A DNA stretch of 5,561 nt from contig JALOTR010000234.1 in the NCBI GenBank assembly GCA_025457805.1, positions 1-5,561 on the forward strand, given 5' to 3'. Both the position numbers and the translations under genes were made by a program. The notes beneath the pieces are model-generated. The model was given only the letters and a program-made list of their open reading frames with translations. It ran no database searches and was not told the origin of the DNA. Of the stretch, positions 1 through 5,561 are shown in pieces. The stretch comes from Akkermansiaceae bacterium (GTDB lineage: Bacteria > Verrucomicrobiota > Verrucomicrobiia > Verrucomicrobiales > Akkermansiaceae). Position 1 is the stretch's first letter, and the number at the start of each line of letters is the position of its first letter.

Positions 1-576
1 CTCGGCACCGCCGCCTTCCAAATCCGCCCGCGAAGCACATGCCCCGGTGGGGTTGGTGGGGAAGTTGATGAAAATGATCCGGGTGTTCGGGGTGATCGCC
101 GCAGCCACCGCTTCCGGCTTGAGCGAAAATTCATCCTCCTTGGTCGTCACCACCGGCACCGCCACGCCGTGAGCCATGACAATGCTCGGGCTGTAGGAAA
201 CATAACAAGGCTCATGGAAAATCACCTCGTCGCCGGGATTGAGCAAGGCACGCAGTGCAATGTCGATGGCCTCGGACACGCCCACCGTGACGAGGATCTC
301 CTTCGCGGGATCATAACCGACATGGAAAAAATTCTCCACATAGCGGGATATTGATTTCCGCAGGGACAGCAGGCCGAGGTTGGAGGTGTAGGTGGTTTGG
401 CCTTTTTCGAGCGAATAAATCGCGGCCTCGCGGATGTGCCATGGAGTGACAAAGTCCGGCTCGCCCACGCCCAGCGAGATCACATCGTCGCGGCCTTGTA
501 CGAGTTCGAAGAAGTCGCGAATCCCCGAGCGGGGAATGGAGGCGACGTTGCGGGCGATTTTCGCTTGATAGTCCAT
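1..576 (-). CDS. PLP-dependent aminotransferase, class I/II (N-terminal 192 residues, partial)
   Basis: Likely transfers an amino group between an amino acid and a 2-oxo acid using pyridoxal phosphate in the cytoplasm; the substrate cannot be told from this half. Seen: the minus-strand frame is open from ATG at 576 to the left edge, giving 192 codons. It starts MDYQAKIARNV and carries the fold-type I N-terminal signature SLGVGEPDF (residues 34-42), then TYTSNLGLLSLR (62-73), the cofactor-site segment VTVGVSEAID (96-105) and NFPTNPTGA (171-179), whose second Asn normally contacts the PLP ring. The catalytic lysine and C-terminal domain lie off the window; the family is usually about 390 residues. 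The start is the only one possible, because an in-frame TGA lies 33 bases upstream with no other start between. No Shine-Dalgarno is visible. The last residues, LEGGGAE, are oddly glycine-rich where relatives tend to have helix-formers. The closest remembered relatives are aspartate/PatA-like aminotransferases, but I do not assign a symbol. The class is confident, the specificity is not. Confidence 0.93.
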   Translation of the reverse strand, partial: MDYQAKIARNVASIPRSGIRDFFELVQGRDDVISLGVGEPDFVTPWHIREAAIYSLEKGQTTYTSNLGLLSLRKSISRYVENFFHVGYDPAKEILVTVGVSEAIDIALRALLNPGDEVIFHEPCYVSYSPSIVMAHGVAVPVVTTKEDEFSLKPEAVAAAITPNTRIIFINFPTNPTGACASRADLEGGGAE

Positions 577-583
577 GGGTGGG

Positions 584-597
584 CCGCCGTTCGGCGG
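584..597. repeat. Inverted repeat just upstream of the aminotransferase start
   Basis: CCGCCG and CGGCGG are perfect six-base complements separated by TT. The repeat ends 8 bases before the aminotransferase start codon (reading leftward), so in that mRNA it would form a GC-only hairpin near the ribosome landing site. It could dampen translation or bind a regulator, but in GC-rich DNA a repeat this short can arise by chance. Confidence 0.3.
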
Positions 598-642
598 GGC
601 GGAATCTCACCCGGACAATGCGCCGCCGTCAATGCCGGGGCT

Positions 643-657
643 GGGATTTTGCATCCC
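643..657. repeat. Inverted repeat GGGAT-N5-ATCCC
   Basis: Perfect five-base arms at 643-647 and 653-657 flank TTTGC. It lies near the middle of the divergent gap, where an operator could act on either gene. No run of T follows that would make it a terminator. It is short, so chance is a real alternative. Confidence 0.25.
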
Positions 658-694
658 GCTCATGCCAAAGCTGAATTTTTGCTTGCACGATTCA

Positions 695-709
695 CTTTGT
701 TTCACAAAG
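695..709. repeat. Inverted repeat CTTTGT-N3-ACAAAG, possible operator
   Basis: Perfect six-base arms at 695-700 and 704-709 surround TTC, in the AT-rich stretch 29 bases upstream of the export gene's ATG. TTCAC also occurs twice exactly ten bases apart (691-695 and 701-705), one helical turn, overlapping the palindrome. Both the symmetry and the phasing would suit a dimeric repressor or activator site for the export/glycosidase pair. No regulator gene is in the window, so the binder is unknown. Confidence 0.35.
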
Positions 710-737
710 CTAGATGCGAAATCGAAGCACAGCTCTT

Positions 738-1346
738 ATGAAAATTCCACCTGCCACCCTGTTGTTGACGGCTCTTCACCTGCTGTCCCTGCCCATGGCT
801 CTTGCCGGTTTGGAGCCGGGCGAGCAGATCCAGATCGCCATCCGCGGAGTCGATCCTGCCGAACAACAGAAAGTCAACGGCACCTATCGGGTCGGCGAAA
901 GCGGAGGGGTGAGACTGCCTCTTCTCGAGACCACCGTTTCCGCCAAAGGCCTCTCACCTGAACAATTCGCCCGCGCTGCGGAAGCCGCCTATCGGGAAGC
1001 GGGCATCTACGCCCGCCCTGCCATCGAGGTCGAAACCGTCCAAGGGGGCGATCAGAAAGGCATCGCGGTGCTCAGCGTCAGCGGCCAGGTCAGGAGGGCT
1101 GGCGAGACGACCTACCGCAAGGGCATGACCGTCATCCAGGCAATCGATGCCGCCGGTGGGCGCAATGACTTTGGGGGGCGGAACCTGTTGCTGCTTCGCG
1201 GCGGCAAGCAATACTGTCTCGATTTCACCAATCTCGCTCACAAGAACATCGTCTTGAAACCTGGCGACTCGATACAAGTGGAACAGAAAGGCATACTCGA
1301 CCGCTGGAAGGGCAGCGAGGAGCGGGTGAAAGTTTTGTTAGAGTAA
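738..1346 (+). CDS. Small secreted polysaccharide export protein (Poly_export + single SLBB)
   Basis: Predicted 202-residue envelope protein of the Wza/Poly_export superfamily, whose members help carry polysaccharide across the periplasm and outer membrane. Seen: an uncharged hydrophobic leader after Lys2 (residues 3-23) ending ALA, a good signal-peptidase I site before GLEPGEQ. Poly_export-like strands follow at about 26-100 (PGEQIQIAIRG, then TYRVGESGGVRLPLL). One SLBB beta-grasp unit covers about 111-183, with SVSGQVRRAGETTY, IQAIDAAGG and the closing LKPGDSIQV typical of the family. It lacks the lipobox cysteine, the second SLBB unit and the C-terminal transmembrane helix of full Wza (roughly 350-380 residues), so it is unlikely to form the same channel alone. 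The ATG at 738 is chosen over the in-frame ATG at 714 because it begins directly with the signal peptide; neither has a Shine-Dalgarno. The glycosidase starts 31 bases after the stop, which suggests cotranscription. The domain call is firm; the exported glycan is unknown. Confidence 0.85.
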   Translation: MKIPPATLLLTALHLLSLPMALAGLEPGEQIQIAIRGVDPAEQQKVNGTYRVGESGGVRLPLLETTVSAKGLSPEQFARAAEAAYREAGIYARPAIEVETVQGGDQKGIAVLSVSGQVRRAGETTYRKGMTVIQAIDAAGGRNDFGGRNLLLLRGGKQYCLDFTNLAHKNIVLKPGDSIQVEQKGILDRWKGSEERVKVLLE

Positions 1347-1372
1347 ACTCCGGCCCACTGGGGTGTAAACTC
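1343..1372. repeat. Direct repeat GTAAACTC, 22-base period
   Basis: The octamer GTAAACTC occurs at 1343-1350, covering the export gene's TAA stop, and again at 1365-1372, just before the glycosidase start. The period is 22 bases, about two helical turns. It could be a paired binding site for an internal promoter or a small duplication. Both copies are short, and chance is possible. Confidence 0.25.
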
Positions 1373-1377
1373 ACCGG

Positions 1378-4209
1378 GTGCTGAATGATCGCTGGCGAAA
1401 GAAACGTTTCATGCACGTTCTTTTGTTTTCCATGTCCTTTCACACCCCGCTCTCGTCATTGGTTGTATTCGCTTTTTCAGGCTTGGCACAACTCTCCGCA
1501 CAAGCCGCCGCTGACCCGCCGGATTGGCTGGTGAACCCGGCACCTTTCAAGGCACGGATCGTGGCAGAGGCGGGCAGTGATGAACTTGTGCTCGAAAACG
1601 GACTGGCCCGGCGGGTGATCCGCCTCGCGCCGAATGCCGCTACGGTCACGCTGGAGAACCTGGTGAGCGGCGAGCATCTCCTGCGTGCAGTGGCCCCGGA
1701 AGGGCGGATCACGATCGATGGCCGCGAATACCCGATCGGCGGACTCACTGGCCAGAGCATCCAGAATTATTTGAAGGAAGAATGGATCAAGGACCTCAGG
1801 CCGCTGCCCGGCGCGTATCGGTTTTCGCGTTGGGAGGAATTGCCGGTTTCCAAGCGGCTCGAATGGAAAAAGCGTCCCGAATGGCTGGCGAAAGACCACC
1901 CCTGGCCACCGCCGGGGAAACATCTTGTCATGCACTACCTGCCGCCTTCCGGCCCTGCACAGGCGCTCGCGGGACCCTCTCTGTATGAGGAGAAATTCGG
2001 CGGATTCTCCCAACCGAAACCCGGCTGGACCTTCCAAACGAGCAAGGCGCACGAACGGTCCTCATTCTCCAACGAAGGAAAATCCGGCGAAATCATGGCC
2101 TTGCCGGATACCTCCGTTTTCGCCGAACGCCCGTGGCCCGAAGGAGCGGTTTCTGTGGAACTCACCCTCGATGCCGGTGACGACACGCATTCGAATGCCT
2201 GGGGCCCCGGCCTCGCACTCATCGCAGCGGATGGAAGCACGGCGCATTTCATCATCCGTCCCAACCAACAAGTCTTCGAAACTCCCGCCGGACTTGCGGG
2301 AAAATTCGATCGCGCCAAAGCAGTCCGCCTCCGCGCCCGGCTCGATGAAGGTCAGGTGAGCTTCGAAGCAACGCAGGATGGAGCCCCATTCCAAACCATC
2401 GCCACCCAACCATTTCCCGGGTCTCCGAAATCCCTGCGCATCGGCAAAGTCGGCCGTGGTGGCAAGGGTGGCGATTACGAGGGCAAGGATATCAACCGCA
2501 ATCTCATCCGCTGCCACTTGTTGGAAGTTTCTGTTAGAGGCAGGGAATCCACATCACCCACCGCGACTCGCAGCGACCTTCCCACCATCGCCGTCCACTA
2601 CGAACTCTACGATGGCATTCCTTTGTTTTCCAAATGGATTAGCGTCACCCACCATGGCGAACAAGCCATCACCATCAACCGCATCATAAGCGAGGAACTC
2701 AAACTCGCCGAGGTCGAATCCTCCGTCAACACCACCCCCAACACCGAGAAATACAATCTATGGGTGGAAACCGACATGGCCTTCGGTGACATGGTTCCCG
2801 AATATGCCAATCCCTGCGTGAAATTCCTGCCGGATCCGGAGTATTCCACCCAGGTCCACTATGAGCGCCAGACTCCCTGCCTGCTTCGCTGCGAGCCGCC
2901 GAATGGCCCCGCGACGAAGTTATCACAATCCCAATCCTTCGAATCGATCCGCAGCTTTGAACTCCTGCTTGATTCCACCGAACGCGAACGCCGCTCGCTG
3001 GCCCGCCGCCGCATGTATCGGGTCATCGCACCTTGGACGCAGGAAAATCCGCTCATGTTCCACAAGGTGCAGTCCGATCCCGCGACCATCCGCGAGGCGA
3101 TCGATCAGGCGGCGGAGGTGGGATTTGAAATGGTGATCATGTCATTCGGATCCGGCTTCAATTTCGAGAGCCGTGATATGGACTATTGGAATCGATACAA
3201 GGAACTCGCCGACTACGGTCGCAGCAAAGGCATCGCGCTGGGCGGCTACTCCTTGCTTGCCTCGCGCGGCGCGGCCAAGGCCTCGGACAACACCCAAGGC
3301 AGTCCCGCACGCTACGGCGTCATGCCCTGCCTCGGCACCCAGTGGGGGCGCGATTATCTGGAAAACATCACCGCCTTCACCCGCCACGCCGGCCTCGGAG
3401 TGTTTGAAAATGATGGCTCCTATCCCGGCGATCTCTGTCATGCCACGGATCACCCTTTCCACCAAGGCAAGGACGATTCCCAGTGGGTCATGTGGAAGGC
3501 GATCACGGATCAATACAAAGCCCTCCGCGCCGAAGGCGTGTTCCTCAACATCCCCGATTGGTATTATCTAACAGGAGCCAATAAGTGCGGCATGGGATAT
3601 CGGGAAACCAATTGGAGCCTGCCACGCGCGGAACAGGAAATCATCGAACGCCAGAACATGTATGACGGCACCTGGACCAAGACCCAGAGCATGGGCTGGA
3701 TGTTTGTTCCACTGTCCCAATACCACGGCGGCGGCGCGGCGGCGACCATCGAGCCGCTCAAGGACCATCTTCCGCACTACGAAGCGCGCTTTGCCAATCT
3801 GTTAGGTTTCGGCGTTCAGGCCTGTTACCGAGGCCCGCGATTGTATGACTCGGAGGAAACCAAAGCCCTCGTCAAAAAGTGGGTATCCTTCTACAAACAG
3901 CACCGCGATGTGCTCGACAACGGCGATATCATCCACCTCCGCCGCCCCACGGGACGCGATTGGGATGGCATCCTGCATGCCAATCCAACCGGCGTGGAAA
4001 AGGGTCTCGCCTGTTTATACAATCCCCTTACCACCGCCATCACGCGAGAGATCCGCCTGCCACTTTACTACACCGGACTGCGTGGCAGCGCCCGCGTTTC
4101 CATCGATGGCGCGGAACCCAAATCCATTCCCCTCACCCATCAGAGCGAGGCTGTGATGTCCGTCACCATCCCTGCGCAAGGCCGCTCGTTCCTGCTCTTC
4201 ACTCAGTGA
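1378..4209 (+). CDS. Large secreted glycoside hydrolase, clan GH-D (alpha-galactosidase-like), with inserted jelly-roll
   Basis: Predicted 943-residue exported enzyme that probably cleaves a glycan outside the cytoplasm. Seen, by residue from the GTG: basic RWRKKRF (5-11), then a hydrophobic leader ending LSAQAAA (39-45), read as a signal peptide. The N-terminal beta-sandwich (about 50-190) opens with ENGLARRVIRL. A LamG/DUF1080-like jelly-roll (about 200-388) follows, from SLYEEKF to HLLEVSV. The sandwich then resumes at VHYELYDGIPLFSKWI (406-421). A TIM-barrel-like region (about 545-815) has repeated strand-helix units, including VGFEMVIMSFGSGF, a candidate nucleophile Asp679 in VFENDGS, FLNIPDWYYLTG, MGYRETNW and MYDGTWTKTQSMGW. 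A C-terminal beta domain (about 850-943) ends SFLLFTQ. The order sandwich, barrel, beta domain matches GH36-like enzymes, but the usual KWD and SDxxD motifs are absent, so family and substrate are uncertain. The start is also uncertain: ATG at 1411 is the alternative, but GTG 1378 supplies the positive charge a signal peptide needs. The gene is intact, with no frameshift. Confidence 0.75.
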   Translation: MLNDRWRKKRFMHVLLFSMSFHTPLSSLVVFAFSGLAQLSAQAAADPPDWLVNPAPFKARIVAEAGSDELVLENGLARRVIRLAPNAATVTLENLVSGEHLLRAVAPEGRITIDGREYPIGGLTGQSIQNYLKEEWIKDLRPLPGAYRFSRWEELPVSKRLEWKKRPEWLAKDHPWPPPGKHLVMHYLPPSGPAQALAGPSLYEEKFGGFSQPKPGWTFQTSKAHERSSFSNEGKSGEIMALPDTSVFAERPWPEGAVSVELTLDAGDDTHSNAWGPGLALIAADGSTAHFIIRPNQQVFETPAGLAGKFDRAKAVRLRARLDEGQVSFEATQDGAPFQTIATQPFPGSPKSLRIGKVGRGGKGGDYEGKDINRNLIRCHLLEVSVRGRESTSPTATRSDLPTIAVHYELYDGIPLFSKWISVTHHGEQAITINRIISEELKLAEVESSVNTTPNTEKYNLWVETDMAFGDMVPEYANPCVKFLPDPEYSTQVHYERQTPCLLRCEPPNGPATKLSQSQSFESIRSFELLLDSTERERRSLARRRMYRVIAPWTQENPLMFHKVQSDPATIREAIDQAAEVGFEMVIMSFGSGFNFESRDMDYWNRYKELADYGRSKGIALGGYSLLASRGAAKASDNTQGSPARYGVMPCLGTQWGRDYLENITAFTRHAGLGVFENDGSYPGDLCHATDHPFHQGKDDSQWVMWKAITDQYKALRAEGVFLNIPDWYYLTGANKCGMGYRETNWSLPRAEQEIIERQNMYDGTWTKTQSMGWMFVPLSQYHGGGAAATIEPLKDHLPHYEARFANLLGFGVQACYRGPRLYDSEETKALVKKWVSFYKQHRDVLDNGDIIHLRRPTGRDWDGILHANPTGVEKGLACLYNPLTTAITREIRLPLYYTGLRGSARVSIDGAEPKSIPLTHQSEAVMSVTIPAQGRSFLLFTQ

Positions 4210-4223
4210 TTTCCAACAAGAGC
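4194..4223. terminator. Possible weak bidirectional terminator over the convergent stops
   Basis: GCTCTT at 4194-4199 pairs perfectly with AAGAGC at 4218-4223, giving a six-base stem with an 18-base loop. The loop contains most of the near-perfect palindrome TCACTCAGTGA (4199-4209). The structure straddles the ends of both converging genes and is symmetric, so it could act in both directions. There is no T-run on either side and the loop is long, so it is not a classical intrinsic terminator. No other hairpin is better placed, and the genes overlap, leaving no spacer for one. Confidence 0.25.
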
Positions 4224-5561
4224 GCCGAGCACGGAGGCAGATCCGGCAGTGCGAGCCCGTCGAGTTCGAGCGAGCCTTGGGCCGTGCTGCCTTGCCAGTC
4301 CGAGTCGAGTCGATCACTGAACTTCCACTGCTCCACATGGGTCCGCCCGAGGAACATGCGCGCATCGTTGGGGATGCGGACGCTCGCTTTGCGGAGCGTT
4401 TCGCTGCCATGGAAATTCGCCACCACCAGAAAGGCCTGGCCGGACTTGGTGTCGCGACGCAGGAAGGCATACAACCAGTGACCGGAAGCACTTTCATCCC
4501 CTACCCTGCCGAAGTTCGGGTTATCCTTGTTGGCATGGTTGAGTCCATAAAACTCACCCGCGGTGAAGGCACGGTTCTGAGTGACACGGATGAGTTTGCC
4601 ATACCAATCGCGCAACGATTTCTGCTCATCACTGAGCCTTCCACCATCGAACTTGCCCTTGTTCACCCACTTGGTGAATTCCGGCATCGACCAATAATCA
4701 AAAATCGTCGTCCTTGCATCATCGCCGCCGAATCCTTCCTCGCCCGCAGCCGGCTCGCCCACTTCCTGGCCATGATACAACATCAGCGGCCCGCGCCCCA
4801 TGGCAAACAACACCGCGGAAACCGGCTTGCCCACCTTCATCCCGAGACCGCCCCACTCCTTCGGGCTGGCGAGGCGGACCTCATCGTGGTTTTCCGCATA
4901 TCTCAGGGAACGATGAAAACGGTAGCCGGTGAATGTGAGCGGATCGAGATCGTTGGCCCATTTTCCGGAATCATAGATGCCTTCCAGAACATCATAACTC
5001 GGATCATCATACACCGCATCGAATCCCGCATGCAGCAAATCATCCAGCACATGGCCATCGGTGAGCTTCGCGGGATCATTGTCATAGGCCTCCGCCGCGA
5101 AAAACACACCCGCGCTCCGCGCCCGGCAACGTTTCACCACCCAGCGCCAGAATTCCATGGGCACCATGTGGGCCATGTCCACGCGGAATCCATCCACGCC
5201 CATCTCCTGCCAGTAGCGCAGGATCTCATCCATCGTCCGCCAGGTCTTGGGCACCTCATCCGGAGCGGCATCCGCTCCCGGCAGGTGCGCGGTATTGCGA
5301 CCACTCGTGAAATCGTGACCGTAGTTGAGCTTCACGGTTTCATACCAATCGTTGATCGAGGGCGACCATGAGATGACATTGTTTCCCGTCACCCGCCCGA
5401 AGTCGGTCTCCGGCGCGAACAATCCATCGCATTGCGGCCGGCCCGCCGTCGGCAGTTTGAGCGGAGGCCCACCACCGGGATGATCGTTTTGAAGATAGAA
5501 GAAATGATTGTCCTTGCTGAAAAACTTCGTGCGATCGTCCGCCGCCCCGAAGCTGTGCTCC
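4199..5561 (-). CDS. Alpha-amylase family (GH13) glycoside hydrolase, C-terminal part (partial)
   Basis: Retaining enzyme acting on alpha-glucosidic bonds (starch, glycogen, maltodextrin or related). Seen: the frame is open from the right edge (5560) to TGA at 4199-4201, giving 453 residues that begin EHSFGAADDRTKFF. Domain-B-like sequence NNVISWSPSINDWYETVKLN follows. Conserved region II is GVDGFRVDMAH, with nucleophile Asp at 5177-5179. Region III is FFAAEAYD, with the acid/base Glu at 5090-5092. Region IV is RYAENHDEVRL, with the third Asp at 4883-4885. After the barrel, YHGQEVGEPA and the C-terminal beta-sandwich ending CSALLLEITE are typical of the family. Conserved region I (the DxxxNH motif) is missing and should lie just beyond the right edge; the whole protein is probably about 550-650 residues. 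The true start, and any signal peptide, cannot be seen. It converges with and overlaps the GH-D-like gene by 11 bases, so the two are separate transcripts. Catalytic competence looks intact; the subfamily and exact substrate are not determined. Confidence 0.95.
   Translation of the reverse strand, partial: EHSFGAADDRTKFFSKDNHFFYLQNDHPGGGPPLKLPTAGRPQCDGLFAPETDFGRVTGNNVISWSPSINDWYETVKLNYGHDFTSGRNTAHLPGADAAPDEVPKTWRTMDEILRYWQEMGVDGFRVDMAHMVPMEFWRWVVKRCRARSAGVFFAAEAYDNDPAKLTDGHVLDDLLHAGFDAVYDDPSYDVLEGIYDSGKWANDLDPLTFTGYRFHRSLRYAENHDEVRLASPKEWGGLGMKVGKPVSAVLFAMGRGPLMLYHGQEVGEPAAGEEGFGGDDARTTIFDYWSMPEFTKWVNKGKFDGGRLSDEQKSLRDWYGKLIRVTQNRAFTAGEFYGLNHANKDNPNFGRVGDESASGHWLYAFLRRDTKSGQAFLVVANFHGSETLRKASVRIPNDARMFLGRTHVEQWKFSDRLDSDWQGSTAQGSLELDGLALPDLPPCSALLLEITE

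Larger units (their letters stand above)
577..737. promoter_or_regulatory. Divergent intergenic region between aminotransferase and export gene
   Basis: This 161-base gap must hold the promoters for both the leftward aminotransferase and the rightward export/glycosidase pair. The half nearer the export gene (about 665-735) is clearly more AT-rich than the surrounding coding DNA, as expected of a promoter. I looked for -35/-10 pairs on both strands. TTGCAC at 683-688 and TAGATG at 711-716 are the best pieces, but they are 22 bases apart, too far for a standard sigma-70 site. Three short perfect inverted repeats lie here and are listed separately. No tRNA or small ORF is convincing in the gap. 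Confidence 0.5.

Noticed and set aside
1..20. Glycine run LEGGGAE at the cut end of the aminotransferase as a sign of a frameshift
   Set aside because: The frame stays open to the edge and only a few residues are affected. Without the sequence beyond the window a frameshift cannot be told from natural variation.
645..670. Possible sigma-54 promoter on the minus strand (TTTGGCATG then ATGCAAA)
   Set aside because: The GG and GC doublets are separated by 12 bases where the consensus needs 10, and the -12 element is TGC not TTGC.
397..741. A 114-codon plus-strand frame over the aminotransferase start and the intergenic gap
   Set aside because: It is antisense to a clear aminotransferase through 576, and its tail runs through the probable promoter region with no motif of its own.
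1477..2052. A 191-codon minus-strand frame within the glycosidase gene, with other 100-150 codon frames across 1900-3570
   Set aside because: All overlap a continuous 943-residue coding frame with domain-like sequence. Their translations are Arg/Pro/Ser-rich and lack family motifs, which is typical of shadow frames.
3727..3744. GGC/GCG low-complexity run that could suggest a slippage site
   Set aside because: It encodes Gly-Gly-Gly-Ala-Ala-Ala in an uninterrupted frame and is explained by GC-rich codon choice; nothing shows frameshifting.
4277..5371. A 364-codon open frame on the plus strand, antisense to the GH13 gene
   Set aside because: The opposite strand carries an unmistakable GH13 with all catalytic motifs. 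The antisense product has no recognisable motif or domain and is rich in His, Arg and Ile in a way expected from reading GC-rich codons backwards.

Overview
The window reads as a GC-rich, densely coded bacterial chromosome segment. Four protein-coding genes fill almost all of it, and two of them run off the ends. Protein style suggests the PVC group, most likely Verrucomicrobia: a large secreted glycosidase with an inserted jelly-roll, a small SLBB-type export protein, and start codons without clear Shine-Dalgarno sequences. This is an inference from remembered family resemblance, not a database match.

Layout: (1) bases 1-576, minus strand, are the N-terminal half of a PLP-dependent class I/II aminotransferase, cut by the left edge. 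(2) Bases 577-737 are a divergent intergenic region with three short perfect inverted repeats and no convincing sigma-70 promoter. (3) Bases 738-1346, plus strand, encode a small secreted polysaccharide-export-like protein (Poly_export plus one SLBB domain). (4) Bases 1378-4209, plus strand, 31 bases downstream and probably cotranscribed, encode a 943-residue secreted protein. It looks like a clan GH-D (alpha-galactosidase-like) glycoside hydrolase whose N-terminal beta-sandwich is interrupted by a LamG/DUF1080-like jelly-roll. (5) Bases 4199-5561, minus strand, encode the C-terminal three quarters or so of a GH13 alpha-amylase-family enzyme with all three catalytic acids visible. It is cut by the right edge.

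The two glycosidase genes converge and overlap by 11 bases, and both TGA stops sit in one small palindrome. The three right-hand genes fit a carbohydrate theme (glycan handling at the cell envelope, secreted glycan cleavage, alpha-glucan cleavage). The aminotransferase is transcribed away from them and is probably unrelated amino-acid metabolism. I found no tRNA, rRNA, CRISPR array, insertion sequence or phage signature. The item most worth following is the large glycosidase: its fold class is suggested but its active site does not match the standard GH27/GH36 motifs, so its substrate is open.
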